Assembly (NCBI RefSeq): GCF_000725545.1
Contig: NZ_KL647056.1
Coordinates: forward strand, 62,001 to 126,000
Direction: 5' to 3'
From: Streptomyces exfoliatus
Lineage (GTDB): Bacteria; Actinomycetota; Actinomycetes; Streptomycetales; Streptomycetaceae
DNA length: 64,000 bases
Shown here: positions 25,396 to 37,491 of the stretch, one piece after another
Numbering within the stretch: the first letter of the stretch is position 1
How the letters are laid out: each line of letters starts with the position of its first letter
The notes under the pieces: generated by a model
Seen by the model: only the letters and a program-made list of their open reading frames with translations
Told to the model about the DNA's origin: nothing
The model's database searches: none
Translations under genes and position numbers: made by a program

Positions 25396-25935
25396 TCAGG
25401 GGGCGCCGAGCCAGCTGGTGGCGTCCAGGCGGAACGCCGTCTCCGCGGGGACGACGTTCCGCAGGGACGTCTCGATGTCCCGGACGCGGTCCGCGCCGAG
25501 GGTCGCGACCCATTCCGCCCGCAGTTCGTCGAAGATCACGGCGGAGCGGGCGAGGGCCTCGTACCCGTGCGGGGTGAGGTGGACGAGTTTGCGGCGGGCG
25601 TCGGTGGGGTCGTCGGCGCGCTGGGCGTAGCCGAGGGCGAGCAGTCGGTCGACGGTCTTGCCGGCGGCCTGCTTGGAGACGCCGAGGCGCCGCCCGATCT
25701 CGCTGGCGGTGGCGCCCCGGGAGCCGATGGCCTGCATGGCGAAGCCGTAAGCGGGGCGCATGTCGGGGTGTCCCTCGTCGGCGAGTCGGGCGTGCAGCCG
25801 GTCGATGAGGGTGCGGAAGCCGCCGAAGAGGAGCAGGGGCAGCTCGAACCCCGGCCCGTCGGCCCTTTCCGCTCTTTCTCCCTTGCCAGTATCGACAACC
25901 TGGTTTACTTTTTCCCTCGACACATGGTCAACCAT
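25396..25935 (-). CDS. MarR-family regulator, divergent from AhpD-like gene
   Basis: 179 residues; winged-helix core GATASEIGRRLGVSKQAAGKTVDRLLALGYAQRADDPTDARRKLVHLT with wing DPTDARR. The N-terminal segment (SREKVNQVVDTGKGERAERADG) precedes a long helix. ATG 25935 and an in-frame GTG at 25923 are both possible. Both fall inside a cluster of inverted repeats (25891-25944), implying autoregulation. The gene starts only 36 bases from the divergent carboxymuconolactone-decarboxylase-like gene, its probable target. Confidence 0.85.
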   Translation of the reverse strand: MVDHVSREKVNQVVDTGKGERAERADGPGFELPLLLFGGFRTLIDRLHARLADEGHPDMRPAYGFAMQAIGSRGATASEIGRRLGVSKQAAGKTVDRLLALGYAQRADDPTDARRKLVHLTPHGYEALARSAVIFDELRAEWVATLGADRVRDIETSLRNVVPAETAFRLDATSWLGAP

Positions 25936-25944
25936 GTTGTCGAT
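25891..25944. promoter_or_regulatory. Triple-copy operator for the divergent MarR regulator
   Basis: ATCGACAACCTGGTT (25891-25905) is repeated inverted as AACCATGTTGTCGAT (25930-25944; 14 of 15 matched). A central partial copy (CTCGACACATGGTCA, about 25917-25930) creates the palindrome ACATGGT-CA-ACCATGT (25922-25937). The cluster covers both start regions of the divergent pair. Confidence 0.65.
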
Positions 25945-25971
25945 TCTAGTCCATCCAGGGGGAGCCCGACC

Positions 25972-26391
25972 TTGTCCGTGCCCGAAAGCATGACCGCCCG
26001 CGCCGCCAACGCCGTCACCCTCCTCAAGGAGTCGCCCGAGACCCTCGACGGCTTCATGAGGCTCAGTCAGATCTTCGAGTCCACCACCCTCGACCCGCAC
26101 TCCCGCGAGACGGTCATCCTGACCGTCGCCCACCGCAACCAGTGCCACCTGTGCGTCGACATGCACGACGCCAAGATGGCCGCCCTCGGACCGGCACCCG
26201 AGCCCGAACGCCTCGACGCCGTACGGAGGTTCACCCTCCAGGTGCTCGCCACCTCCGGCGCGGTCGACGACGCCGAACTGGCCGCCTTCGAGAAGGCCGG
26301 CTACACCCGCCGCAACGCCCTGGAGGTCGTCCTCGGCGTCGGCACGTACACCCTGTCCACCTTCGCCAACCGCCTCACCCGCGCGGCCTGA
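25972..26391 (+). CDS. AhpD-like carboxymuconolactone decarboxylase family protein
   Basis: 139 residues. Contains the redox/catalytic motif CHLCVDMHDAKM (C-x2-C followed by His), the AhpD-like arrangement found in alkylhydroperoxidase-type members, preceded by ETVILTVAHRNQ. TTG start (25972) is preferred because GGGGGA lies about 8 bases upstream. A redox role, perhaps peroxide or electrophile defence under the neighbouring MarR repressor, is inferred from motif and context. Confidence 0.85.
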   Translation: MSVPESMTARAANAVTLLKESPETLDGFMRLSQIFESTTLDPHSRETVILTVAHRNQCHLCVDMHDAKMAALGPAPEPERLDAVRRFTLQVLATSGAVDDAELAAFEKAGYTRRNALEVVLGVGTYTLSTFANRLTRAA

Positions 26392-26397
26392 GCGCGA

Positions 26398-27084
26398 CTA
26401 CCGGGCGTACGGGCCGCCCAGGCCCCACGCCTGGTGCATCGCGTCGGCGAACGCCCCGGCCAGTTTGTGCTCGCCCGTGGGACCCGGGTGCGTGCCGTCG
26501 TAGGTGTCCGCGTCGAGGTCGTACGACTCCGGGACGGTCGCGAGCAGCAGTGGCGAGGCCGCCGTGTCCAGGTCGGCGACCGCCTTCGCGAGGAGCTCGT
26601 TGAAGCGGGCGCACTCGGCCGCGAAGGGGGCGTCGTAGCCGGCGCGGACGTTGGGTATGACCGGCAGGAGGACGGCGCGGACGTGCGGGTTCGCGGTGCG
26701 GGCCGCCGCGACGAAGGCCCGCACGTTCTCGTGGGTCTGCTCGCTGTCGGTGTAGAAACCGAGGTCGATCAGACCGAGGGAGATGAGCAGCACGTCGGCC
26801 CGGGTCGCCGTGACCGTCTCGCCGATCACCGGCGCCATGTGCAGCCAGCCCTCGCCCCAGCCGGCCAGGTGGCGCCGGGCGGGGGCGGGGAAGGCGGGGT
26901 CGGCGTACGCCTCCGAGGTCGCCGCGTCGTCCTCGGGGACGTAGAGCCGCGAACGAGGGCCGACGATCTCGTACGCGCCGGGAAGTGTGGACTCCAGGTG
27001 CCGCCACATGCGGTACCGCCAGGTCCAGTCGCCGGCGCGTCCGATGGTCATGCTGTCGCCGACGAACAGAAAACGCATGGTCAT
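26398..27084 (-). CDS. SGNH/GDSL-type hydrolase lacking the block III Asn
   Basis: 228 residues. Block I FLFVGDSMTIGRAGDW provides the nucleophile Ser; block V DGTHPGPTGEHKLAGAF supplies Asp and His; block II Gly is in LAGWGEGW. Block III, normally G-x-N-D, reads LISLGLIDLG, so the oxyanion Asn is replaced by Ile. It may still act as an esterase/lipase or be impaired. ATG 27084 or 27078 are both possible. No signal peptide. Followed downstream by the convergent AhpD-like gene. Confidence 0.8.
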   Translation of the reverse strand: MTMRFLFVGDSMTIGRAGDWTWRYRMWRHLESTLPGAYEIVGPRSRLYVPEDDAATSEAYADPAFPAPARRHLAGWGEGWLHMAPVIGETVTATRADVLLISLGLIDLGFYTDSEQTHENVRAFVAAARTANPHVRAVLLPVIPNVRAGYDAPFAAECARFNELLAKAVADLDTAASPLLLATVPESYDLDADTYDGTHPGPTGEHKLAGAFADAMHQAWGLGGPYAR

Positions 27085-27142
27085 ATCATCGCGGACGCCG
27101 TCCCGGACCTGCGACGTGATCCGGGACACGAGCCCCGGCCCG

Positions 27143-27991
27143 TCAATGCTTGAGGAACCCGTCGACCGCAGCCGTGAACCACTTCGCGTCGTCGTGCCAC
27201 GGATAGTGCCCGCCGCCCGGGAGGACGGCCGTCTCGGCCTTCGGGAACAGCTCCGCGTACGCCGTGGCCGTCGGCACCGGGGTGTTCGCGTCGCCCTCTC
27301 CGGCGACGACGAGCACCGGACGCCCGAACTCCGCGAGCACCGCGCGCGTGGCCGCCGGATCGTAGGCGCCCTCGCTCCCGTAGACCCCGGCGCCCTCCCC
27401 GTTCCGCTGCCGGACGGTGGCCGCGTCCCGTTCCCGCGCGGCCTCGTCCCACGTCCCGTGGAAGAACGGCGCGACCGCCTTGAACGTCTCGGCCGACCCA
27501 CGCCCCGCCGCGAGCTCCTCCAGAGCCGCGTATGCCTCCGCGAACCACGGCTCGCCGCTCCGCAGCCGCGCCGCCGCGAGCCGCTCCGCGCCGGACGTGT
27601 CGAGCCCGGCGGCAGCGGTGCCCGGCGTGACCAGGACCAGCCGGGCGACGCGCTCGGGGAACCGGGCGGTGTAGAGCGCGGCCAGGTTCGCGCCGGCCGA
27701 GTGCCCGAGGAGATCGACCGTGTCGAGCCCGAGGTGCACGCGCAGCGCCTCCACGTCGTCGACGAGCCGGTCGCAGCGGTACGAGGACGGGTCCTCCGGC
27801 ACCGCCGACGCACCCGTGCCCCGCAGGTCGAGGCGGACCAGCGGCCGGTGGGCGTCGAGCCCGCCGAGGTTGCCGAGGTAGGCGGAGTCCTGCAGGGGGC
27901 CGCCGGGCAGACAGACCAGCGGCGCTCCGGTTCCGGAACCGGACGCGTGGTACGCGAGCAGGGTGCCGTCAGGAGCGGGGAAAGTAGGCAT
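27143..27991 (-). CDS. Alpha/beta hydrolase (proline-iminopeptidase-like)
   Basis: 282 residues; nucleophile elbow GHSAG (Ser98), oxyanion segment CLPGGPLQDSAYLG typical of prolyl aminopeptidase-like enzymes, RLDLRGTGAS, acid in VVAGEGDANTPV, and catalytic His in PGGGHYPW. Probably cytosolic. ATG 27991 gives a conventional N-terminus (MPTFPAPDGTLLAYHASG). Lies 58 bases upstream of the SGNH gene in the same orientation, perhaps cotranscribed. Confidence 0.9.
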   Translation of the reverse strand: MPTFPAPDGTLLAYHASGSGTGAPLVCLPGGPLQDSAYLGNLGGLDAHRPLVRLDLRGTGASAVPEDPSSYRCDRLVDDVEALRVHLGLDTVDLLGHSAGANLAALYTARFPERVARLVLVTPGTAAAGLDTSGAERLAAARLRSGEPWFAEAYAALEELAAGRGSAETFKAVAPFFHGTWDEAARERDAATVRQRNGEGAGVYGSEGAYDPAATRAVLAEFGRPVLVVAGEGDANTPVPTATAYAELFPKAETAVLPGGGHYPWHDDAKWFTAAVDGFLKH

Positions 27992-28097
27992 GGGCGCGAC
28001 CCTGACAGCGCCCCCACCGCAGGTCAAGCAGGTTTCAGGGACAGATCAGGGACAGCGTCCAAGGTCATCCGTGCCTCGCCGTGGCAGGCTTGAGCCC

Positions 28098-29114
28098 ATG
28101 CGATCTGCTCTGCGCGGCCTCGGTACGGCTCTGTGCGCCCTCGGTGCGGCGGCGGCCCTGGTGCTGCTCCCCGCCGGTCATGCCCGCGCCGAAGGGCAGG
28201 AGGCAGACCGGGACTTCACGATCGAGGACCCCCGGATCACCGAGTCCAGCGGCCTCGCCGCGAGCCGTGCCCACCCCGGGATCTACTGGACCCACAACGA
28301 CCAGGACGCGCCCCTGATCTACGGCATCGACTCCCGTACGGGAAAGACCGTCGCGACCCTGACCATGCAGGGCGTCGGCACCCCCCGCGACATGGAGGCC
28401 GTCGCGGTCGGGCCGGACGGCGACATCTACGTCGGCGACATCGGCGACAACCTCGACGGCTCCTGGGACCACGTCTGGATCTACCGCTTCCCCGAGCCGA
28501 AGACGCTGAAGGACCAGAAGGTCGCGGCCCGGCAGTACGTCGTGAAGTACGCCGACGACGCGCGCAACGCCGAGGCCCTGATGGTCCATCCGAAGACCGG
28601 CCGGGTGTACATCGCCAGCAAGAACGAGGACGGCGGCGGGCTGTACGCGGGCCCGGAGCGCCTCTCCTCGTCCGGGACGAACGTTTTCCGGCGTATCGGC
28701 GAGGTGCCGTGGGTGACCGACGGCGCGTTCTCCCCGGACGGCGGCCGGCTCGTCCTGCGCGGCTACTTCAGCGCGAGGGAGTACGGGTGGAACGACGGCC
28801 GCATGGACGGTGACGGCACGTCCGTCGGGGCGCCCTTCCAGGGGCAGGCGGAGTCGGTGACGTACACGCAGGACGGCTCGGCGTTCATGTTCGGCTCGGA
28901 GGGCCGGGAGAGCAAGGTCGTCCGGGTGGACAGATCGGGCGCAGGGAGCCCTGCGGGGCAGCCGTCGGGCACACCGGACACCCCGGGCGCGACGCGGGCG
29001 CCGGGCGCGTCGGCTGTCGAAGGGGAGGAGGGCGACGTCACCGTCGGCTTCCTGGTCCTCGCCGGTGCGTTCGTCCTCGTCTTCGGCGTCAAGCGCCTGC
29101 TGCGGAGGGACTGA
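28098..29114 (+). CDS. Secreted, membrane-anchored propeller-like protein
   Basis: 338 residues. Signal peptide about residues 1-31 (ALCALGAAAALVLLPAGHARA). The body has repeated beta-propeller-like blades: ESSGLAASRAHPGIYWTHND, AVAVGPDGDIYVGDIGDN, ALMVHPKTGRVYIASK, and TDGAFSPDGGRLVLRGY. A Pro/Gly/Ala linker and a C-terminal helix (VGFLVLAGAFVLVFGVKRLLRRD) anchor it with a basic tail, without an LPxTG motif. Function unknown; extracellular sensing or binding is a guess. Confidence 0.82.
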   Translation: MRSALRGLGTALCALGAAAALVLLPAGHARAEGQEADRDFTIEDPRITESSGLAASRAHPGIYWTHNDQDAPLIYGIDSRTGKTVATLTMQGVGTPRDMEAVAVGPDGDIYVGDIGDNLDGSWDHVWIYRFPEPKTLKDQKVAARQYVVKYADDARNAEALMVHPKTGRVYIASKNEDGGGLYAGPERLSSSGTNVFRRIGEVPWVTDGAFSPDGGRLVLRGYFSAREYGWNDGRMDGDGTSVGAPFQGQAESVTYTQDGSAFMFGSEGRESKVVRVDRSGAGSPAGQPSGTPDTPGATRAPGASAVEGEEGDVTVGFLVLAGAFVLVFGVKRLLRRD

Positions 29115-29230
29115 CGGACGCCCCCGCCCTTGCGCCGCCTCCGTGCCGCCTCCCGTGTCGACCGGACGCGGTACCGGGTCGAGACTGGAGGGGAGGGGGT
29201 CGGAGGGGTCGTACGAGGCGTGGAGGAGCC

Positions 29231-29599
29231 ATGACCGGATTCACTCGCGAGGACACCCCTGTCGCCATGGAAGGCGGCGGCCTGGACTTCCGCATGCAGG
29301 AGGCCGGAGGCGACATGAGCGTCGCCTTCATCCACCTCCCCAAGGGCACGGACATGGGTCCGGCGCTCAAGGGCCTGGAAGGCGACCTGTGCCAGTGCCC
29401 CCACTGGGGATACCTCTTCAAGGGCCGTATCAGGATGCGGACCGCCTCGGGCGAGGAGATCTACGAGGCCGGACAGGCCTACTACTGGGGGCCGGGCCAC
29501 GCACCCGAGGCCCTGGAGGACGTCGACGTCGTGGAGTTCTCGCCGACCGCCGAGTTCAACGCGGTGATCGACCACGTGAAGGCCCAGTCGGGCGGCTGA
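29231..29599 (+). CDS. Cupin-like protein
   Basis: 122 residues of a small beta-barrel: CQCPHWGYLFKGRIRMRTASGEEIYEAGQAYYWGPGHAPEALEDVDVVEF follows cupin motif 1/2 spacing, with possible metal ligands His in PHWG and in GPGHAPE. Preceded by GGAGG-like sequence (GTGGAGGAGCC). Monocistronic, and followed by a strong terminator. Substrate unknown. Confidence 0.8.
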   Translation: MTGFTREDTPVAMEGGGLDFRMQEAGGDMSVAFIHLPKGTDMGPALKGLEGDLCQCPHWGYLFKGRIRMRTASGEEIYEAGQAYYWGPGHAPEALEDVDVVEFSPTAEFNAVIDHVKAQSGG

Positions 29600-29618
29600 G
29601 CCGAGCCGGACACGGCGA

Positions 29619-29649
29619 AGGGCCTTCCGTGGCATCCACGGAAGGCCCT
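29619..29649. terminator. Strong bidirectional hairpin terminator
   Basis: AGGGCCTTCCGTGG / CCACGGAAGGCCCT, a perfect 14-base-pair stem with a 3-base loop (CAT), lies between the convergent cupin and serC genes (70-base gap). It should end both transcripts. Confidence 0.85.
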
Positions 29650-29669
29650 CCGTACGCGTACGGGGAAGG

Positions 29670-33752
<4,083 letters not shown>

Positions 33753-33811
33753 TCAGTACGGAGCCCAAGTATGGGTTTCGGTAACGGTGTTGGGTGGCTG
33801 GAGTCGGGACG

Positions 33812-36205
33812 TCAAAGGCTCTTCTTCGCCGCGTCCAGTTCGTCCTGCTTCATCTGCGCCTCGATCCTCGCGCGGATCGCCTTCTTCTTCGCGTTGCCCA
33901 GCGCGGTGCTCTCTTCGAGCTCGCCACGGCTGTCCTGGTGCAGCGGGTGGGAGTAGTGCCGGAAGTCGTCGGGCGTCGCCTGGGTGCCCCCTCCGACGCG
34001 CTCCGTGGCGAAGAAGTGCCCGATCGCGTCACGGAGCATCGCCCGGTCCCGCTCCCCGAAGGCGCCCGCCCACGTGCCGTCGGTGACCTTCTGGTCGTCC
34101 GTCCTGGCCTCACCGAGGAAAGCCCGCCCGTACTGCGGACCGAGGATCGCTTCCAGCTTCCCGCCGCGCTCCCAGCCCTTGGACGGGTATTTTTCCACGT
34201 CCTTCTCGTTGTCCACATCGGCGCCGTTCTCGGGCCTGGGCTGGTTCGGGGAGATGTCGATCGACAGGGTCTTGATCCCGGCGAAGGCGAACTGATCGGT
34301 GACGCCACTGCGCATGCCGATCGCGCCGACGATCGTGAAGTTCTCCTTGAGGTAGCTCAGCAGTGCCAGTTCGCTGCGACGGCCCTTCACTCCCTCCCAC
34401 TCCCAGTACTTGAGCAGGTGCGGCCCGGGGACGGTGTCCGGTTCCGGATAGCCGCCGATGAGGACGGGCTGCGCACCCCCGAGGTCGGGGTGGTCCCTGA
34501 TCATGCTCTGGAGCTGGGCCAGACCGTCCCGCCCGGTGTCGAGCGCGGGGGCGTTCCCCTCCCCGGTGTGGCCGCTGTCCCGGTAGTTCACGATGACGTA
34601 CGGGACCCCCGGCGCGAACCTGCTCAGCGGGTGACTGGGATTCGAGCGAGCGGAGTCGAAAGCCTCTGCGGTGGTGGCGTCCGGAGCCGCGTAGTCGCGG
34701 TAGAAGTCCTGCATCCGCGTCGCGTCGCCCCCGGCGCCGACCCAGGCTCCCCGCTCCAGCATGCCACTCTTGAACTTGTTGGTGGAGATGTTCTCCCCGC
34801 CGCCGTGCGCGAGCCCGAGGCTCTCCCCGGACTTCTTGGTGAAGAAGACCCGGTTGGGCCCCAGATCCTCGTGGAGCTGGTACATGTGCGTGGCTTTGCG
34901 GGCGATGGCACGCTTCGCACGGGGGCGGTCGTCGCTCTCCTCGGCCAGCCTGCGCTCGGTTTCGGCGTCGATTTCCCGCTCCATGCTCTCGGCGTAGGCA
35001 CCCAGAATCTCTGCCTCTGCCGCCTCGATCTGGAGGTCCGCTTGCTGCTTGCGCCACTTCTTCGGCGGGATGGTGACATCGTCCGGAACGACCAGATCAG
35101 TGCTTCCTTGCTGGATCTCCCGCTTTCTGGCCTTGAAGTCGTCGTCGCGTCCACGCTTTGCTGCAAGTTTCGCCGGGGTGTTCTCCTCCGTCATCCTCGC
35201 GGTGCGCACGGAGCCCGCGATGCGAGGGCGGTCGGCCGCCTCGTCGAAGTCGTCCAGCAGGCCGTACATGAGGAGCTTGAGGCCCGGGTCGAGGAGCATG
35301 GCGGCCCGGACGTGGTACATGTCGCCGGAGTGGCCGGCGTTCACGACGAGAGTGTTGTCGGCATTCAGCCCGTGGGCGGTCGCCTCCTCCGCGGTGCTGA
35401 TCTCGGTGCCGTACGCCGGAGCGGTCGCGACCGCCGTCTCCTGCGCGGGCGGTGCGGAGGAGGAGGACGAAGAGCTCGTCGTCTGCTCCGGATCCGTCAG
35501 CACGCGCTGGACGGAAGGGGCGGAGGACCGCGTCCCCCCGGCCGTGCGCTGCACGGGCTCGGCGACGGCACCCGCCGCCGGAGCCGGAGCCGAGCCCGAC
35601 AGCGCGCGCCGGGCGTTTGCCTCGGCCTCCCGCTCGAAGCGGTCCGAGGGGTCGGAGACGCGCAGACCGGAGCCGTTGTCCGTGCCGGAGACCGGGCCCT
35701 GACGCTGCTGGATGACGTGCGTCAGCTCATGCGCGAGGGTGTGGCGGTCGCCGCCGCCGTCGCCGATGACGATGTGGTTGCCGGAGGTGTACGCGCGGGC
35801 GCCGACCTCGGCTGCGGACGCGCGGGCGGCGCTGTCGTTGTGCACGCGCACGTCGGAGAAGTCGGCGCCGAGCCGGGACTCCATGTCGGCGCGGGTGCCG
35901 TCGTCGAGGGGGCTCCCGGAGCTGCGCAGGACGCCGTGCACGGCGGAACGCTGTACGGGGGCGGGCGCGGCCTCGGGGCTCTGCGCGTGGCCGCAGCCGG
36001 CGCCGTGCTGGTGCCGGGACTCCTCGACCAGCCGGGAGACGGCGGCGTTGCCGATGGTGCGCTGGAGGGCGAGGACCGTCTGCGGGGACAGGACACCGCC
36101 GACACCGGTAGTGGGGGTGACCGTGCCGCCGCGCGGCCCGTCACGACGAGCGCCCGCCTCTGCCCTCGTCGCGGTCGACGGCTTCGGTGCGTCCTTGGCG
36201 TGCAT
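33812..36205 (-). CDS. DUF4157 (eCIS-core) protein with unrecognised C-terminal region
   Basis: 797 residues. Residues 45-60 carry LALQRTIGNAAVSRLV, a recurrent N-terminal motif of actinobacterial DUF4157 proteins. Residues ~90-170 form the DUF4157/eCIS-core domain ending in HTLAHELTHVIQQRQG (HExxH, residues 159-163), metallopeptidase-like. A Ser/Ala/Gln linker (200-265) leads to a large C-terminal region (about 270-740) with KATHMYQLHEDLGPNRVFF, YVIVNYRDSGHTGEG, and GAIGMRSGVTDQFAFAGIKTLSIDI, Rossmann-like in pattern but not a family I can name, and a charged helical tail. ATG 36205 follows AGGGGGA. Proteins with this domain are linked to extracellular contractile injection systems and modular toxins; no eCIS structural gene or immunity-like gene is in the window. 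Confidence 0.82.
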   Translation of the reverse strand: MHAKDAPKPSTATRAEAGARRDGPRGGTVTPTTGVGGVLSPQTVLALQRTIGNAAVSRLVEESRHQHGAGCGHAQSPEAAPAPVQRSAVHGVLRSSGSPLDDGTRADMESRLGADFSDVRVHNDSAARASAAEVGARAYTSGNHIVIGDGGGDRHTLAHELTHVIQQRQGPVSGTDNGSGLRVSDPSDRFEREAEANARRALSGSAPAPAAGAVAEPVQRTAGGTRSSAPSVQRVLTDPEQTTSSSSSSSAPPAQETAVATAPAYGTEISTAEEATAHGLNADNTLVVNAGHSGDMYHVRAAMLLDPGLKLLMYGLLDDFDEAADRPRIAGSVRTARMTEENTPAKLAAKRGRDDDFKARKREIQQGSTDLVVPDDVTIPPKKWRKQQADLQIEAAEAEILGAYAESMEREIDAETERRLAEESDDRPRAKRAIARKATHMYQLHEDLGPNRVFFTKKSGESLGLAHGGGENISTNKFKSGMLERGAWVGAGGDATRMQDFYRDYAAPDATTAEAFDSARSNPSHPLSRFAPGVPYVIVNYRDSGHTGEGNAPALDTGRDGLAQLQSMIRDHPDLGGAQPVLIGGYPEPDTVPGPHLLKYWEWEGVKGRRSELALLSYLKENFTIVGAIGMRSGVTDQFAFAGIKTLSIDISPNQPRPENGADVDNEKDVEKYPSKGWERGGKLEAILGPQYGRAFLGEARTDDQKVTDGTWAGAFGERDRAMLRDAIGHFFATERVGGGTQATPDDFRHYSHPLHQDSRGELEESTALGNAKKKAIRARIEAQMKQDELDAAKKSL

Positions 36206-36434
36206 GGAAATCCCCCTGAAGGGCGCGGTACGGGTACGTTCCTCCCTGTCTAGTCGGCGGGGCCGACGGGGCACAACGTCCGCCAGGGCAGCGCCCGATG
36301 GGCGAACGGGCAACCCGGGCCCGGGTGGATCTTCATGATCTGAGCGTAGAAGGGGCGGGCTCTGCGCCTCGCCGACGACTGATCTCCTCGCCCTGACGCG
36401 ACGCCGGCCACAGACCTCGTCTTGTGGCAGTCAG

Positions 36435-37292
36435 TCAGTCCCCGCTGACGATCTCCCGTGCCATCGCGACCAGCGCCCCCGTCGCCGGGTGCGGGAACGC
36501 GTCCCGCCAGGCCAGGACCACCGGCAGCGCGGGCGCGCCCGTCAGCGGGCGGTAGGTGACGCCCGGGTGGGGGTGCAGGGTGGCCGTCGACGCGGACGAG
36601 ACGCCGACGCCCCGGCCCGCCGCGATCGTGGTGAGCCAGTCGTCGGTGTTGGCGACGGTGACCGTGGCCGCCGGGCGGTCGCCGGGCGGCCAGAGCGTGA
36701 GCGTGGTCGTACCGGAGACGGTGTTGAGTACGACGGTTCCGCCCGCCAGGTCGCCGAGGGTGAGCCGGGACCGGTCGGCGAGCGGGCTGTCGGAGGGTAC
36801 GGCGGCGACCCGTTCCTCCGTGGTGAGCTCCTCGGTGACCAGGCCCGGCGTGTCGACCGTGCCCCTGAGCAGGGCCGCGTCCACTTCCCCTCGTGCGAGG
36901 CCGGCCGTGCGGTCGTCGACGCGGAGGAGTTCGAGCGGGGTCTCGGGGTGTTCGCGCTGCCAGCGCCGGAGCAGCGGAGTGGTGTACGGGCCGAAGGCCG
37001 ACCAGGCGTGTCCGAGGCGCAGGGGGCGGTGGCGCAGCCTCGCCGGGTCGACGGCGGCCTCGAACGCGGCGAGCGCGGCGGCTGCCCGGTCCTGGAAGGC
37101 GCGGCCCTCGGCGGTGAGGGCGAGGTGGTGGGTGGAGCGGTCGACGAGCCGGGCGCCGAGGTGCTGTTCCAGGGCGGCGAGCGTGCGGGAGACGGCCGGC
37201 TGGGTGAGGTGGAGCCGGGCGGCCGCTCTGGTGAGGCTGTTCTCTTCGGCGATGGCGAGGAAGCAGCGGAGGTGGCGTAGCTCGATGCCCAT
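36435..37292 (-). CDS. LysR-family transcriptional regulator
   Basis: 285 residues: N-terminal winged HTH (LRHLRCFLAIAEENSLTRAAARLHLTQPAVSRTLAALEQHLGARLVDRS) and a C-terminal co-inducer-binding domain. Divergent from an EamA-family exporter, 199 bases away, with palindromic sites between them; control of that exporter is likely. ATG 37292 gives the conventional MGIELRHLRCF start. Confidence 0.93.
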   Translation of the reverse strand: MGIELRHLRCFLAIAEENSLTRAAARLHLTQPAVSRTLAALEQHLGARLVDRSTHHLALTAEGRAFQDRAAAALAAFEAAVDPARLRHRPLRLGHAWSAFGPYTTPLLRRWQREHPETPLELLRVDDRTAGLARGEVDAALLRGTVDTPGLVTEELTTEERVAAVPSDSPLADRSRLTLGDLAGGTVVLNTVSGTTTLTLWPPGDRPAATVTVANTDDWLTTIAAGRGVGVSSASTATLHPHPGVTYRPLTGAPALPVVLAWRDAFPHPATGALVAMAREIVSGD

Positions 37293-37398
37293 GCGTCCGG
37301 AGCATAACCGCAGGGCAATCGGCATTTCCGGTGCCGCGCGGCGGCTCGTAGCGTGGGAGGGGAGGGAGTGGGCGGAGCCGCCGGGTGGTGCAGTGTGA

Positions 37399-37425
37399 TG
37401 GACTTGTAGTCCAGTATGGTGGACT
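37399..37425. promoter_or_regulatory. Palindrome and repeat between lysR and eamA
   Basis: TGGACT-TGT-AGTCCA (37399-37413) is a perfect 6-base inverted repeat; a third TGGACT half-site follows at 37420-37425 in a partly repeated context (AGTGTGATGGACT / AGTATGGTGGACT). Located about 80 bases before the exporter start, it could be the LysR binding region. Confidence 0.5.
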
Positions 37426-37491
37426 GTAGGCGGGCTCGGCGAGTCTCCGATTCCGTGAACTTTCGTGTGTGACGTGGTGGAGGAGCAGTCG

